Shown: one piece after another, positions 1-9,324 of the stretch | Numbering within the stretch: the stretch's first letter is position 1 | Layout: the number at the start of each line of letters is the position of its first letter | Assembly: GCF_948329825.1 (NCBI RefSeq) | Contig: NZ_CAOJCM010000001.1 | Span: forward strand, 620,001 to 684,000 | Reading direction: 5' to 3' | Length of the DNA stretch: 64,000 nucleotides | DNA from: Paenibacillus sp. JJ-100 | Lineage (GTDB): Bacteria; Bacillota; Bacilli; Paenibacillales; Paenibacillaceae | Made by a program: the position numbers and the translations under genes | The notes under the pieces: model-generated | Databases searched by the model: none | What the model was told of the DNA's origin: nothing | Seen by the model: the letters and a program-made list of their open reading frames with translations, nothing else

Positions 1-444
<444 letters not shown>

Positions 445-452
445 ATTTCCTG

Positions 453-523
453 GACTTTGATTCAAAGTCGGGGAACAGGTGCTGGACGATCCGAAATGCC
501 GGAAAAGGCCGGGTTCCCCGGCC
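453..523 (+). other. Two hairpins between fabG and acpP
   Basis: A 17-base near-perfect palindrome (453-469, GACTTTG and CAAAGTC arms) lies just past the fabG stop. A GC-only hairpin follows (507-513 pairing with 517-523, GGCCGGG with CCCGGCC, three-base loop). Neither is followed by a T run, so they look like mRNA processing or stability elements, or a protein site, rather than a terminator. The role is not known. Confidence 0.4.
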
Positions 524-567
524 GGGAGCCGCATATGTCTTCTATGGCATTTTGCCTGCGATTCTCG

Positions 568-573
568 TATAAT
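568..573 (+). promoter_or_regulatory. Possible -10 element before acpP
   Basis: TATAAT at 568-573 is a perfect sigma-A -10 hexamer, but no good -35 lies 17 bases upstream (TGGCAT at 545-550). A separate acpP promoter is plausible because acpP is needed in large amounts, but the -10 also lies very close to the ribosome binding site at 579-588, which would leave an extremely short leader. Low confidence. Confidence 0.25.
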
Positions 574-594
574 ACCTAGGAGGAGGTGAACCGG

Positions 595-828
595 ATGTCC
601 GATGTATTGGAGCGTGTAAAGCGCATCGTCGTCGACCGCTTGGGCGCAGACGAAGCTGAAGTTACACTTGAAGCATCTTTCAAAGAAGATTTGGGTGCTG
701 ATTCTTTGGATGTAGTGGAATTGGTCATGGAATTGGAAGATGAATTCGATTTGGAAATCTCTGATGAAGATGCAGAAAAAATTACGACCGTAGGTGAAGT
801 TGTAAACTACATACAATCTCATACCTAA
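595..828 (+). CDS. acpP: Acyl carrier protein
   Basis: Small acidic carrier of 77 residues whose phosphopantetheine arm holds the growing acyl chain in fatty acid synthesis. The attachment serine is in the [10 protein letters not shown] motif near residue 37, and the protein shows the usual four-helix pattern and heavy Asp/Glu content. The start is the ATG at 595, preceded by a strong AGGAGGTG at about 579-588; an upstream in-frame GTG at 586 lies inside that site and is unlikely. It sits between fabG and fabF as in Bacillus. Confidence 0.97.
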   Translation: MSDVLERVKRIVVDRLGADEAEVTLEASFKEDLGADSLDVVELVMELEDEFDLEISDEDAEKITTVGEVVNYIQSHT

Positions 829-837
829 AGTCAATTC

Positions 838-870
838 AGTCCCGCTCCTGTTTCTCAACAGGCGGGACTT
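838..870 (+). terminator. Hairpin after acpP (attenuator or partial terminator)
   Basis: AGTCCCGC (838-845) pairs with GCGGGACT (862-869), and inside it CTGTT pairs with AACAG, giving about 13 bp. The tract that follows is TTCTCATCATTC, a poor U run, so read-through into fabF is likely. It may help give acpP more mRNA than fabF. Confidence 0.55.
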
Positions 871-1004
871 CTCATCATTCATTGGTTTTTCACATCCCGC
901 AGACAAGGGGCTTCTCTGATCTATGGATTGGCGTATAGCAACCGTGTCTGCGGATATTCCCACAAAAATACTTGCGTAATGCAGTCGATATAGAGGTGAG
1001 TCGG

Positions 1005-2243
1005 TTGAAACAAAGAGTCGTAATTACCGGAATGGGCGTAATGACATCGCTCGGAAAAGATTTAGAGACGTTCTGGGGCAGTTTAATGGCAGGAAAGTCC
1101 GGAATTTCTCAGATTGAGGCATTTGATGTTAGTGAATACACGACACAGATTGCAGCCGAGATCAAAGATTTCAACCCGGAAGAGTACATGGATCGTAAGG
1201 ACGCGCGCAAAATGGACCGTTTTGTTCAATTTGCTGTAGCTGCCGGATTCAAAGCGGTGGAAGATAGTGGTCTGAAAATTAATGAAAACATTGACCCAGA
1301 GCGTTTCGGCGTATCTATAGGTTCTGGTATTGGCGGTTTGGGAACTTGGGAGGATCAGCATAATGCATTGCTGCAAAAAGGTCCTAAACGTGTCAGCCCA
1401 TTCTTTATCCCAATGATGATTTCCAACATGGCCTCTGGTCAGATGTCGATTTCACTTGGTGCCAAAGGTCCGAACATAAACGTGGTTACCGCTTGCGCAA
1501 CAGGAACACACTCCATTGGAGATTCGTTCAAGTTGATTGCGAATGGTGATGCGGATGCGATGATTTGCGGTGGAGCAGAAGCAACCATCAGACCTACCGG
1601 ACTTGCTGGTTTTTGTGCTATGCGTGCCATGTCAACACGTAATGATGATCCTACAAAAGCAAGTCGTCCTTTTGATACAGGTCGGGATGGATTTGTAATG
1701 GGTGAAGGTGCAGGAATTCTGATTCTGGAATCTCTGGAGCATGCTCAAGCACGTGGCGCAAAAATCTATGGTGAAGTGATTGGTTATGGTTTGACTGGGG
1801 ATGCGCATCACATGACTGAACCCGATCCAGATGGAGCAGCACGTTGTATGACAATGGCACTTCGGAACGCGGGCATTAAGCCGGAAGAAGTGGATTATAT
1901 CAACGCGCATGGAACGTCAACACCTGTGGGTGACCGTTCCGAAACTCTAGCAATCAAAAAGGCATTTGGAGATCACGCGTACAAGCTCGCCGTTAGTTCG
2001 ACGAAATCGATGACAGGTCATATGCTTGGCGCTGCGGGTGGTGTGGAGGCTGTCATCTGCGGTCTGTCTCTGACACATCAGACACTGGCTCCAACGATCA
2101 ATCTGGAGGACCAAGATCCTGAATGTGATCTGGACTACGTACCTAACGTTCCACGTCAGACCAAAGTGAATGTCACAATGTCCAATTCATTTGGTTTCGG
2201 CGGTCACAACGCCACCATTATTCTCAAAAAATTTGAAGCATAA
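1005..2243 (+). CDS. fabF: 3-oxoacyl-ACP synthase II (FabF)
   Basis: Condensing enzyme that extends acyl-ACP with malonyl-ACP. The 412-residue thiolase-fold protein has the catalytic triad in its expected places: Cys164 in TACATGTHS, His302 in [11 protein letters not shown] and His339 in [11 protein letters not shown]; the C-terminal glycine-rich [11 protein letters not shown] is also present. The start is taken as the TTG at 1005 because GAGGTGAG lies at 993-1000 and this gives the family length (E. coli FabF is 413 residues). An earlier TTG at 972 would add 11 residues without a site. rnc follows 13 bases later, so the two genes are probably cotranscribed. Confidence 0.96.
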   Translation: MKQRVVITGMGVMTSLGKDLETFWGSLMAGKSGISQIEAFDVSEYTTQIAAEIKDFNPEEYMDRKDARKMDRFVQFAVAAGFKAVEDSGLKINENIDPERFGVSIGSGIGGLGTWEDQHNALLQKGPKRVSPFFIPMMISNMASGQMSISLGAKGPNINVVTACATGTHSIGDSFKLIANGDADAMICGGAEATIRPTGLAGFCAMRAMSTRNDDPTKASRPFDTGRDGFVMGEGAGILILESLEHAQARGAKIYGEVIGYGLTGDAHHMTEPDPDGAARCMTMALRNAGIKPEEVDYINAHGTSTPVGDRSETLAIKKAFGDHAYKLAVSSTKSMTGHMLGAAGGVEAVICGLSLTHQTLAPTINLEDQDPECDLDYVPNVPRQTKVNVTMSNSFGFGGHNATIILKKFEA

Positions 2244-2256
2244 GGGGCTAGTTCGT

Positions 2257-2955
2257 TTGAGTGAAGATCTGAAGCAGTTACAACAAAAACTTCAAATCAA
2301 ATTTGACAACAGGCAGCTTCTAAAACAAGCGTTTACCCATGCTTCTTATGTAAACGAACACCGATTCAGTCAACATCAGGATAACGAGCGTCTGGAGTTT
2401 CTCGGGGACGCTGTGCTGGAGCTGACTGTATCGGAGTACTTGTATCATCTGTATCCTAACCGTCCGGAAGGAGAACTAACAAAGATGCGGGCATCTATTG
2501 TCTGTGAACCTTCCCTCGTCAAATTTGCTGAAGCGCTAAGTTTTGGACAATATGTACTTCTTGGAAAAGGTGAGGAATTAACCGGAGGGCGTACACGTCC
2601 AGCTCTTCTGGCGGATGTGTTCGAGTCATTTATAGGTGCATTATATCTGGATCAGGGTCTTGAGCCTGTGCGAGCATTTCTGGAACGGCATGTTTTTCCG
2701 TTAATCGTTGTTGGTAGCAAACTGCAGATGAGTGACTACAAAACAGAGCTACAGGAACTCACACAGCATCATAACATGGGGGCTCTGGAATATCGGATCG
2801 TTGAAGAACGGGGCCCGGCCCATGAACGTGAGTTTGTCTCGGAGGTCCATATGGGTCAAGAACGGCTTGGCCGAGGTACTGGACGTTCCAAAAAAGAAGC
2901 GGAACAACAGGCAGCAGCTGCGGCGCTTGAACGATTGAAGCTCCCGGAAGCCTGA
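2257..2955 (+). CDS. rnc: Ribonuclease III
   Basis: Double-strand-specific endoribonuclease that processes rRNA precursors and structured mRNAs. The 232-residue product has the RNase III signature [13 protein letters not shown] near residues 48-60, with its catalytic acidic residues, a second acidic cluster in [16 protein letters not shown], and a C-terminal double-stranded RNA binding domain (about residues 155-230, ending [16 protein letters not shown]). The chosen start is TTG at 2257 with GGGG at 2244-2247. An open frame reaching back to 2170 would overlap fabF and is not needed. rnc lies before smc and ftsY as in B. subtilis. Confidence 0.95.
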   Translation: MSEDLKQLQQKLQIKFDNRQLLKQAFTHASYVNEHRFSQHQDNERLEFLGDAVLELTVSEYLYHLYPNRPEGELTKMRASIVCEPSLVKFAEALSFGQYVLLGKGEELTGGRTRPALLADVFESFIGALYLDQGLEPVRAFLERHVFPLIVVGSKLQMSDYKTELQELTQHHNMGALEYRIVEERGPAHEREFVSEVHMGQERLGRGTGRSKKEAEQQAAAAALERLKLPEA

Positions 2956-2982
2956 AAGGTACCATAAAGAGCTTAGACAAAC

Positions 2983-3055
2983 GAAGAGCAAAGAGCAGCC
3001 CGCGGGCCCGCCCCGGCGGAATTATTCGGCCGGACTGCTTTTTGCTCTTCTTTTT
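2983..3055 (+). terminator. Strong terminator after rnc
   Basis: A long stem pairs GAAGAGCAAAGAGCAG (2983-2998) with CTGCTTTTTGCTCTTC (3035-3050), enclosing a GC-rich inner stem, and is followed by five T residues at 3051-3055. It ends the fab-rnc transcript. smc would then need its own promoter or read-through. Confidence 0.85.
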
Positions 3056-3145
3056 GTAAAGAGACTCGGAGAATCCGTTTGGATCTTAAACGAGGTAACC
3101 AAATGCTATATTTGAAATTTGCAAGAGGAGGTGACGAGAAGCCCT

Positions 3146-6100
3146 ATGTTTTTGAAACGTATAGAATTGGGTGGATTCAAGTCATTCGCCGACAAAACTG
3201 AAATGGAGTTCGTTCGCGGTATTACAGCTGTAGTGGGTCCAAATGGTAGTGGTAAAAGTAATATATCTGATGGTATTCGCTGGGTACTGGGGGAACAAAG
3301 TGCCAAGTCATTACGTGGCGGCAAAATGGAAGATGTTATTTTTGCAGGTAGTGATGCACGTAAAGCGGTCAACTACGGAGAGGTCTCGCTTACACTGGAC
3401 AATGAAGATCAAGCATTAGCTTTGGATTTCGGTGAAGTGACTGTGACCCGACGTGTTCATCGCAGCGGGGACAGTGAATATTTTATTAATAAACAATCCT
3501 GTCGTCTGAAAGATATTACGGAACTGTTTATGGATACAGGAATTGGTAAAGAGGCTTACTCGATTATTGGACAAGGACGAATTGAAGAGATTTTGAGTAC
3601 CCGCTCCGAGGATCGTCGTGGGATTTTTGAAGAGGCTTCGGGTATCGTTAAATATAAATCACGCAAACGGGATGCGACACGCAAGCTGGATGAGACGGAG
3701 CAGAATCTGCTGCGTATTCACGATCTTGTGACCGAACTGGAAGACCAGATTGGCCCGCTGAAGGAACAATCCGAGAAAGCAATGCATTACAAACAACTTC
3801 GCTCTGAACTCAAATCGAAAGAAATTTCGATGTATGTATATCAGATTGAACAGATTCATGCTTCCTGGAGTAAAGCGAATGAACGTCTGGAATCGCTCAA
3901 ACAGGAAGAGGTTGGTCTGGCTGCAATTGTATCAACTCATGATGCGAAGCTGGAGAATGATCGCAATGCCCTGCGTCTGCTGGAAGCAGAAACGGAAGAG
4001 CTTCAAGCTACGTTGTTGCAGTTCAGTGAGGCAACGGAAAAAAGCGAAGGGCTTGGTGAGTTGCTTCGGGAGCGTGCCCGTCATCTGCAGGCGAATCAGG
4101 AGCAACTGAAGGAAACGCTGGCGATCAGCGAGGAAAGGCATCGGGAGCGCGAAGCAGAGTTGCTTGCGTTACGTGAGAAGTTTGGCAAAATTGAGGAAGA
4201 ACTGGCGGATGTGAAAAATCGTCTATCCGAAGAAGAAGCCAAACTTATCGGTGTTACGGGTGGAATAAGTCAGCAGCAGGAGGAAAGCTTAAAAGGGAAC
4301 CTGCTGGAACTGATGAATCAGATGGCACAAGCACGAAACGAAATTCGGTATGTGGATCAGCAGAAAGAAACACTGGAGCGCAGAATGAATCGTGCATCAG
4401 AGGAATCTGGTAAATGGGAAGAACAGAAAGAAACGCTGGAAATTCGCAAAGCTGAAATTCAGAAAAAAGTCGTTCAATTAGGTAAAGAAATTAGTGAACT
4501 GCGTAGTGGCTACATCTCGGAAAGTGAGCGACTGCAGTCTCTGCAAAAGCTTCTGGAAGAAAGCCGGAGCACTGTACGGAAGTGGGAGCAAAAACGTGAA
4601 GCCCAGGTATCTCGACGGGATACGATGAAAGAAATGCAGGATGACTTCGACGGTTTTATGCTGGGTGTAAAAGAAGTGCTCAAAGCTGCACGTAAAGGTA
4701 CACTGAACGGTGTACACGGTGCAGTGGCAGAACTGGTCAAAGTTCCTGAAAAGGTTGAGCTTGCAGTCGAAACGGCAATGGGGGCTGCGCTGCAACATAT
4801 TGTCATGGAGAATGAGGCGGTATCCAGACAGGCCATTGCATTCCTTAAGCAGCGTCAATTAGGGAGAGCAACATTCTTGCCGCTGGATGTGATCCGGCCA
4901 CGGGCTATCGGTGCGAGTGAGCGTTCGATGATTGAGGGTATGGATGGTTTCGTCGGCATTGGTGCAGAACTTGTACAGTATGACGAGAAGTATTCCTCTA
5001 TAATCGGTAGTTTGCTCGGCAACGTGATTATTGCAGAGACGCTGGAGTTTGCGAATAAAATTGCGGCACGCTGTCAATATCGTTTTCGGGTTGTAACTCT
5101 TGAAGGCGACGTGGTTAATGCTGGGGGCTCCATGACAGGTGGCAGTCAGCACAAAAAAAATGGCAGCTTGCTCAGTCGCAAGCGGCAACTGGATCAGCTG
5201 GATCAGGATATATTGGATACCGAGCAGCAGATCGAGAAATTGCGCCGCAGCGTGGACGATGTAAAAGAACAGTTGGAGAAGTGTCAGGACAAGCTGGATC
5301 AGCTTCGTCAGTCTGGGGATGAAACCCGTAATGCAGAACAGCAGGCTACCATGGAGATGAAGCAGGTTGAACATGAGTTGCGTCATGTTTTGGAGCAAGT
5401 TGCTGTCGCGGGCCAGGAGAAGCATGGATTTACTGAGGAAATCAACGAACTGGACAAGTCGCGGATCGAAGCAGAGAAAAAACTCGCACAGCTTGAGGAA
5501 GAGGAAAAAGCGACTCATCGAGCCATTCATGCGGCAGAGTTTGCCCGGAAGGCTAATGAGTCTGCAAAAGAAGAGTTACAGACGCAACTGACTGAACTGA
5601 AAGTACGAGAAGGCAAGCTGGATCAGGAACGTTTTTCGAATGAAGAGCAGCTGCGTAGATTAGAGCGAGAGGTTGAATCACTCGTCAAAGATCTGCGTCA
5701 GAATCGCACGTTACTGGCTTCCATGGAAGCAGATTTCAAGAAAACACAGACCGACAGTGTGAAGCAGATTGAAGATCTGAACGAATACAAGTTGAAAAAG
5801 GCAAATGCATCTCAGGAGCTGGACTTCAAACGTGCCGCGCGCAGTGAATTGTCGAAGAAGCTGGAGCTGGCAGAGAGTGAAACGAAGGAGCAACGTACTC
5901 AGCTCAAAGCTGTGGAAGAGCAGATGCGTCAGACTGAGATATCGGTTAATCGTCTGGATGTTGAGCTGGAAAATATTTTGCGCAAGCTGACAGATGAATA
6001 TGAGCTGGGCTATGAGCTTGCCAAAGAGCGTTACCCGGTTCCGGAGGATGTCGAGAGTACACAGGCAGAGGTCCAGAAGCTGAAACGTTCCATCTCCGCT

Positions 6101-6715
6101 CTTGGTGATGTGAATCTGGGTGCAATCGAAGAATTCCAGCGAGTGAATGAGCGCTATGAATTCCTGAACGAACAGAAGAATGATTTGGTGGAAGCAAAAA
6201 CAACACTTTATCAGGTGATCCGGGAAATGGAAGATGAAATGGCAAAGCGGTTCAAAGTTACGTTTGATGCCATTCGTCGTGAGTTCGGCACCGTGTTTAC
6301 GAAATTATTTGGCGGAGGACGTGCGGACCTGGTTCTGATGGATCCTGAGCGCCTTCTTGAAACAGGTATTGATATCGTAGCGCAGCCACCAGGTAAGAAA
6401 CTGCAAAATCTGCAGTTATTGTCCGGTGGAGAACGGGCTTTAACGGCCATGGCACTGCTATTTGCAATTCTACATGTTAAACCAGTGCCATTTTGCGTGC
6501 TGGATGAAGTCGAAGCTGCACTGGATGAGGCCAACGTTGTTCGTTTTGCCCAGTATCTGCGCGAGTTCTCTGAACAAACACAATTTATTGTTGTTACACA
6601 CCGGAAGGGCACGATGGAAGAAGCTGATGTTCTATACGGGGTTACGATGGAAGAGGGCGGAGTATCCAAGCTCGTTTCGGTTAAACTGGATGATGAAGAA
6701 GCTGAAATTGCCTGA
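3146..6715 (+). CDS. smc: Chromosome segregation protein SMC
   Basis: ATPase of the bacterial condensin complex with ScpA and ScpB, which organises and separates sister chromosomes. The 1189-residue protein (B. subtilis SMC is 1186) shows the standard order: N-terminal Walker A GPNGSGKSN at about residues 31-39, a long coiled coil, a hinge near residues 510-670 ending in the GGSMTGGS segment, a returning coiled coil, then the ABC signature LSGGER near residue 1091 and Walker B VLDEVEAALDEAN near 1118. The ATG at 3146 follows AGAGGAGGTGA at about 3124-3134. It is separated from ftsY by 98 bases. Confidence 0.97.
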   Translation: MFLKRIELGGFKSFADKTEMEFVRGITAVVGPNGSGKSNISDGIRWVLGEQSAKSLRGGKMEDVIFAGSDARKAVNYGEVSLTLDNEDQALALDFGEVTVTRRVHRSGDSEYFINKQSCRLKDITELFMDTGIGKEAYSIIGQGRIEEILSTRSEDRRGIFEEASGIVKYKSRKRDATRKLDETEQNLLRIHDLVTELEDQIGPLKEQSEKAMHYKQLRSELKSKEISMYVYQIEQIHASWSKANERLESLKQEEVGLAAIVSTHDAKLENDRNALRLLEAETEELQATLLQFSEATEKSEGLGELLRERARHLQANQEQLKETLAISEERHREREAELLALREKFGKIEEELADVKNRLSEEEAKLIGVTGGISQQQEESLKGNLLELMNQMAQARNEIRYVDQQKETLERRMNRASEESGKWEEQKETLEIRKAEIQKKVVQLGKEISELRSGYISESERLQSLQKLLEESRSTVRKWEQKREAQVSRRDTMKEMQDDFDGFMLGVKEVLKAARKGTLNGVHGAVAELVKVPEKVELAVETAMGAALQHIVMENEAVSRQAIAFLKQRQLGRATFLPLDVIRPRAIGASERSMIEGMDGFVGIGAELVQYDEKYSSIIGSLLGNVIIAETLEFANKIAARCQYRFRVVTLEGDVVNAGGSMTGGSQHKKNGSLLSRKRQLDQLDQDILDTEQQIEKLRRSVDDVKEQLEKCQDKLDQLRQSGDETRNAEQQATMEMKQVEHELRHVLEQVAVAGQEKHGFTEEINELDKSRIEAEKKLAQLEEEEKATHRAIHAAEFARKANESAKEELQTQLTELKVREGKLDQERFSNEEQLRRLEREVESLVKDLRQNRTLLASMEADFKKTQTDSVKQIEDLNEYKLKKANASQELDFKRAARSELSKKLELAESETKEQRTQLKAVEEQMRQTEISVNRLDVELENILRKLTDEYELGYELAKERYPVPEDVESTQAEVQKLKRSISALGDVNLGAIEEFQRVNERYEFLNEQKNDLVEAKTTLYQVIREMEDEMAKRFKVTFDAIRREFGTVFTKLFGGGRADLVLMDPERLLETGIDIVAQPPGKKLQNLQLLSGGERALTAMALLFAILHVKPVPFCVLDEVEAALDEANVVRFAQYLREFSEQTQFIVVTHRKGTMEEADVLYGVTMEEGGVSKLVSVKLDDEEAEIA

Positions 6716-6813
6716 TTTGCTGCAAGGTAGTGATGTTAACAGAGCATGACTCATTATATTTTCTACAAAAATATTACGATTACGATTGATTATGTACACG
6801 ATGGAGGGGCTTT

Positions 6814-7827
6814 ATGAGTTTCTTTAAAAAGCTACGAGACAGCATTGCAAGTAAAACGGAGTCAGTAACCAAACAGTTCAAGGATGGACTAGAAAAGACA
6901 CGTAAAGGGCTTGTGGAGAAAGTAACGGATCTGGTCATTCGCCGCAAAAAAATAGATGAGGAATTCTACGAGGAACTCGAAGAAATTCTGATCGGAGCGG
7001 ACGTTGGCGTTAATACGGTTATGCGATTAATTGAAGACCTGCGTGAAGAGGTGAAAAAACGGAGAATAGAAGATGCTGCTGAGCTACAGCCGGTGTTGTC
7101 CGAGAAATTGACAGACTTGCTTCGTGGTGAGCAAAACAATGAACTCAATATGAATCCAGATGGTATCACCGTGATTTTGTTTGTGGGTGTTAACGGTGTT
7201 GGTAAAACGACCACCATTGGCAAGCTTGCACACCGCTTCAAGCAGCAAGGGAAAAAAGTAATTATGGCTGCGGGGGATACATTCCGCGCTGGCGCGATCG
7301 AGCAACTGGAAGTATGGGGGCAGCGTGCTGGGGTAGAGGTGATCAAGCAGCAATCCGGTTCTGATCCCGCTGCGGTTATGTATGATGCGGTACAAGCCGC
7401 AAAACAACGCGGAGCAGACGTGTTGTTGTGTGATACAGCAGGACGTTTGCAAAACAAAACGAACCTGATGGACGAGCTGAACAAAATCTATCGCGTTATT
7501 CAACGGGAGATTCCAAGTGCGCCGCATGAAGTATTGATGGTGCTGGATGCAACCACAGGACAGAATGCCTTGAATCAGGCTAAACTTTTCGGAGAGAAAA
7601 GTGGCGTAACAGGTCTTGTTTTAACCAAGTTGGATGGAACAGCTAAAGGTGGAATTGTGGTAGCGATTCGTCAGGAATTGGACTTGCCTGTTAAATTGGT
7701 TGGACTCGGAGAGAAAATTGATGATCTTCAACAGTTCGACTCAGAGCAGTTTGTACATGCTTTGTTTGCAGGATTAATCCAGGAACAGCCAGCCCAAGTT
7801 AATGGAGATGAGGATCAGCAAGACTAA
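6814..7827 (+). CDS. ftsY: Signal recognition particle receptor FtsY
   Basis: GTPase that docks the SRP-ribosome complex at the membrane. The 337-residue protein has a short basic N-terminal region (FFKKLRDSIASKTE) that can contact the membrane, an N domain, and a G domain with G1 GVNGVGKTTT near residue 125, DTAGR, and TKLDGTAKGG. It lacks the long acidic A domain of E. coli, as in other Firmicutes. The start has GGAGGGG at about 6802-6808. Its partner ffh is encoded about 1.5 kb downstream. Confidence 0.97.
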   Translation: MSFFKKLRDSIASKTESVTKQFKDGLEKTRKGLVEKVTDLVIRRKKIDEEFYEELEEILIGADVGVNTVMRLIEDLREEVKKRRIEDAAELQPVLSEKLTDLLRGEQNNELNMNPDGITVILFVGVNGVGKTTTIGKLAHRFKQQGKKVIMAAGDTFRAGAIEQLEVWGQRAGVEVIKQQSGSDPAAVMYDAVQAAKQRGADVLLCDTAGRLQNKTNLMDELNKIYRVIQREIPSAPHEVLMVLDATTGQNALNQAKLFGEKSGVTGLVLTKLDGTAKGGIVVAIRQELDLPVKLVGLGEKIDDLQQFDSEQFVHALFAGLIQEQPAQVNGDEDQQD

Positions 7828-7883
7828 TCCATAGTCTCAGAAACAAAGATTAAACAGAAACGCAAATAACAATAATATTTACC

Positions 7884-7932
7884 GTATTGCCGCTGCATCA
7901 TGTGAACTCACGTGTAATGTCATCGGCAATAC
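7884..7932 (+). repeat. Inverted repeat just upstream of a -10-like sequence
   Basis: GTATTGCCG (7884-7892) and CGGCAATAC (7924-7932) are a perfect 9-base inverted repeat with a 31-base spacer. TATAAT at 7936-7941 lies three bases beyond the right arm. This placement would suit an operator for the following membrane protein gene or a hairpin in the ftsY tail. No clear -35 was found. Confidence 0.4.
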
Positions 7933-7983
7933 GTGTATAATGGAAGGTAACCGAAGTTTTATGGGATAGAAAGGAAGGTTGAT

Positions 7984-8631
7984 ATGGCCAATACTTACAC
8001 CTATTCTCGCCGTGAAGAGTTCGCAAACGCAGTGACACATGGAATCGGTGCCGCACTGAGTGTAGCTGCTCTAGTATTGTTGATCGTATTCTCCAGTATG
8101 AAAGGTACAGCTTGGCATGTCGTTAGTTTTACAATCTATGGCATAACCATGCTCATGTTGTATACCAATTCAACGCTGGTTCATGCACTCAAAGAAGGAA
8201 AAGCCAAAGATTTGTTTGAGTTTTTCGACCACTCTTCGATATATTTGTTTATTGCAGGGACGTATACACCCTTTTTATTCGTTGCCGTTCGAGGAACGCT
8301 GGGGTGGACCCTGTTCGGGATCATCTGGGGCATTGCACTAGCCGGAGTGATCTTCAAAGCCTTCTTCACCAAGAAGTTCTTGTTTATGTCAACGATCTTC
8401 TACATTGCAATGGGCTGGTTAATTGTAATTGCCTGGAACCCGCTTGTGACCGCAATACCGACAGGTGGAATTGTGCTGCTAGTTGCAGGAGGTCTGATGT
8501 ATACGCTTGGCACATTGTTTTATGTATGGAGAGGTTTCCCGTTTCACCATGCCATCTGGCATCTGTTTGTACTAGCCGGCAGTATTCTTCATTTCTTTGC
8601 CGTGCTCATTTATCTAACTCCGCTTCGTTAG
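7984..8631 (+). CDS. Hemolysin III / TrhA family membrane protein
   Basis: The 215-residue, strongly hydrophobic protein has about seven predicted membrane segments and the conserved polar residues of the hemolysin III (PAQR-like) family: an early NAVTHGIGA, the HSSIYLFIAGTYTP segment, and HAIWHLFVLAGSILHFF near the C-terminus. The family histidines are thought to bind a metal. Its role in bacteria is linked to membrane homeostasis; despite the name, toxin activity is not implied. The start has AAGGAAGG at about 7971-7978. It stands alone between ftsY and ylxM. Confidence 0.85.
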   Translation: MANTYTYSRREEFANAVTHGIGAALSVAALVLLIVFSSMKGTAWHVVSFTIYGITMLMLYTNSTLVHALKEGKAKDLFEFFDHSSIYLFIAGTYTPFLFVAVRGTLGWTLFGIIWGIALAGVIFKAFFTKKFLFMSTIFYIAMGWLIVIAWNPLVTAIPTGGIVLLVAGGLMYTLGTLFYVWRGFPFHHAIWHLFVLAGSILHFFAVLIYLTPLR

Positions 8632-8680
8632 AAGCGTTAAACGAAGCGGCTCTTACCCGGGGCGGTTTCGTTTTTTTATG
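8620..8680 (+). terminator. Terminator after the hemolysin III-like gene, with a competing hairpin
   Basis: AAACGAA (8639-8645) can pair with TTCGTTT (8667-8673), followed by a run of T, giving an intrinsic terminator. The same AACGAAGCGG (8640-8649) is a perfect 10-bp partner for CCGCTTCGTT (8620-8629), which spans the last codons of the gene. The two hairpins exclude each other. Confidence 0.6.
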
Positions 8681-8818
8681 GAGGGACATCGTTAACAAAA
8701 CTTGTCTTCCAAGCTGAAGTAGAGCTAAAAGAATATGCTTTATAAAGATTATAATCGATGTTTTTGGATGCATTTTATCACGCGTTGTATCTCTTTTTAT
8801 TGTGACAAGTATTTTTGC

Positions 8819-8847
8819 TTGACATCCTGATTTGTTTTAGGTATTAT
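8819..8847 (+). promoter_or_regulatory. Sigma-A promoter for ylxM-ffh
   Basis: A perfect TTGACA (8819-8824) is separated by 17 bases from TATTAT (8842-8847). This is the best vegetative promoter match I saw in the window and lies 55 bases before ylxM. Confidence 0.8.
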
Positions 8848-8902
8848 TAGGAACGTTGCAAGAGTGTAAAGTGTTTTTCCTTGACGAAGGGAGTGCCCTG
8901 GT

Positions 8903-9253
8903 ATGAGTCAAGAAAACCGGCTTGAGAAAACAAACCGGATTAACTTGCTGTTTGCCTTTTATGAATCTCTGCTTACAGAGAAACAGCAAACATTTCTGAA
9001 ATATTATTTTCATGATGATTTTTCACTTGGTGAAATAGCAGCTGAGTTTGAGATCAGCCGCCAGGCGGTATATGAACATATTAAACGTGCTGAACAAGTG
9101 CTTGAGAACTACGAAAGCAAGCTAAGTTTGCTGGAGAAGTATGAAAGACGCAGCCGTTGCCTTGAAGATTTACAACAAGCACTGGAACGCACTGGCGTTA
9201 CCGTGGATAACAACAAACCAATACACGATCTCATTTCACAGTTGGCTGAGTAA
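8903..9253 (+). CDS. ylxM: YlxM family DNA-binding protein
   Basis: A 116-residue protein of the UPF0122/YlxM family, found next to ffh throughout Firmicutes. It has a sigma-factor region-4-like helix-turn-helix: YESLLTEKQQTFLKYYFHDDFSLGEIAAEFEISRQAVYEHIKRAE, here given only as the family landmark at about residues 17-62, followed by a charged C-terminal helix. It is thought to modulate SRP components. AAGGGAG at 8887-8893 precedes the ATG, and ffh begins 71 bases after its stop. Confidence 0.9.
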   Translation: MSQENRLEKTNRINLLFAFYESLLTEKQQTFLKYYFHDDFSLGEIAAEFEISRQAVYEHIKRAEQVLENYESKLSLLEKYERRSRCLEDLQQALERTGVTVDNNKPIHDLISQLAE

Positions 9254-9324
9254 TTATTATTGTTCGCTGCGATGTGAAATGAGTCGGTCTAAAAACGTAA
9301 TTGAAGCTTGAAGGAGGTGGGATC

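Noticed and set aside
4859..5530. A 223-codon minus-strand frame opposite smc
   Set aside because: It is a shadow of the smc coiled coil with no site upstream and Leu/Phe-rich low-complexity content.
7084..7527. 147-codon minus-strand frame opposite ftsY
   Set aside because: Mirror of the ftsY G domain with no site or motif.
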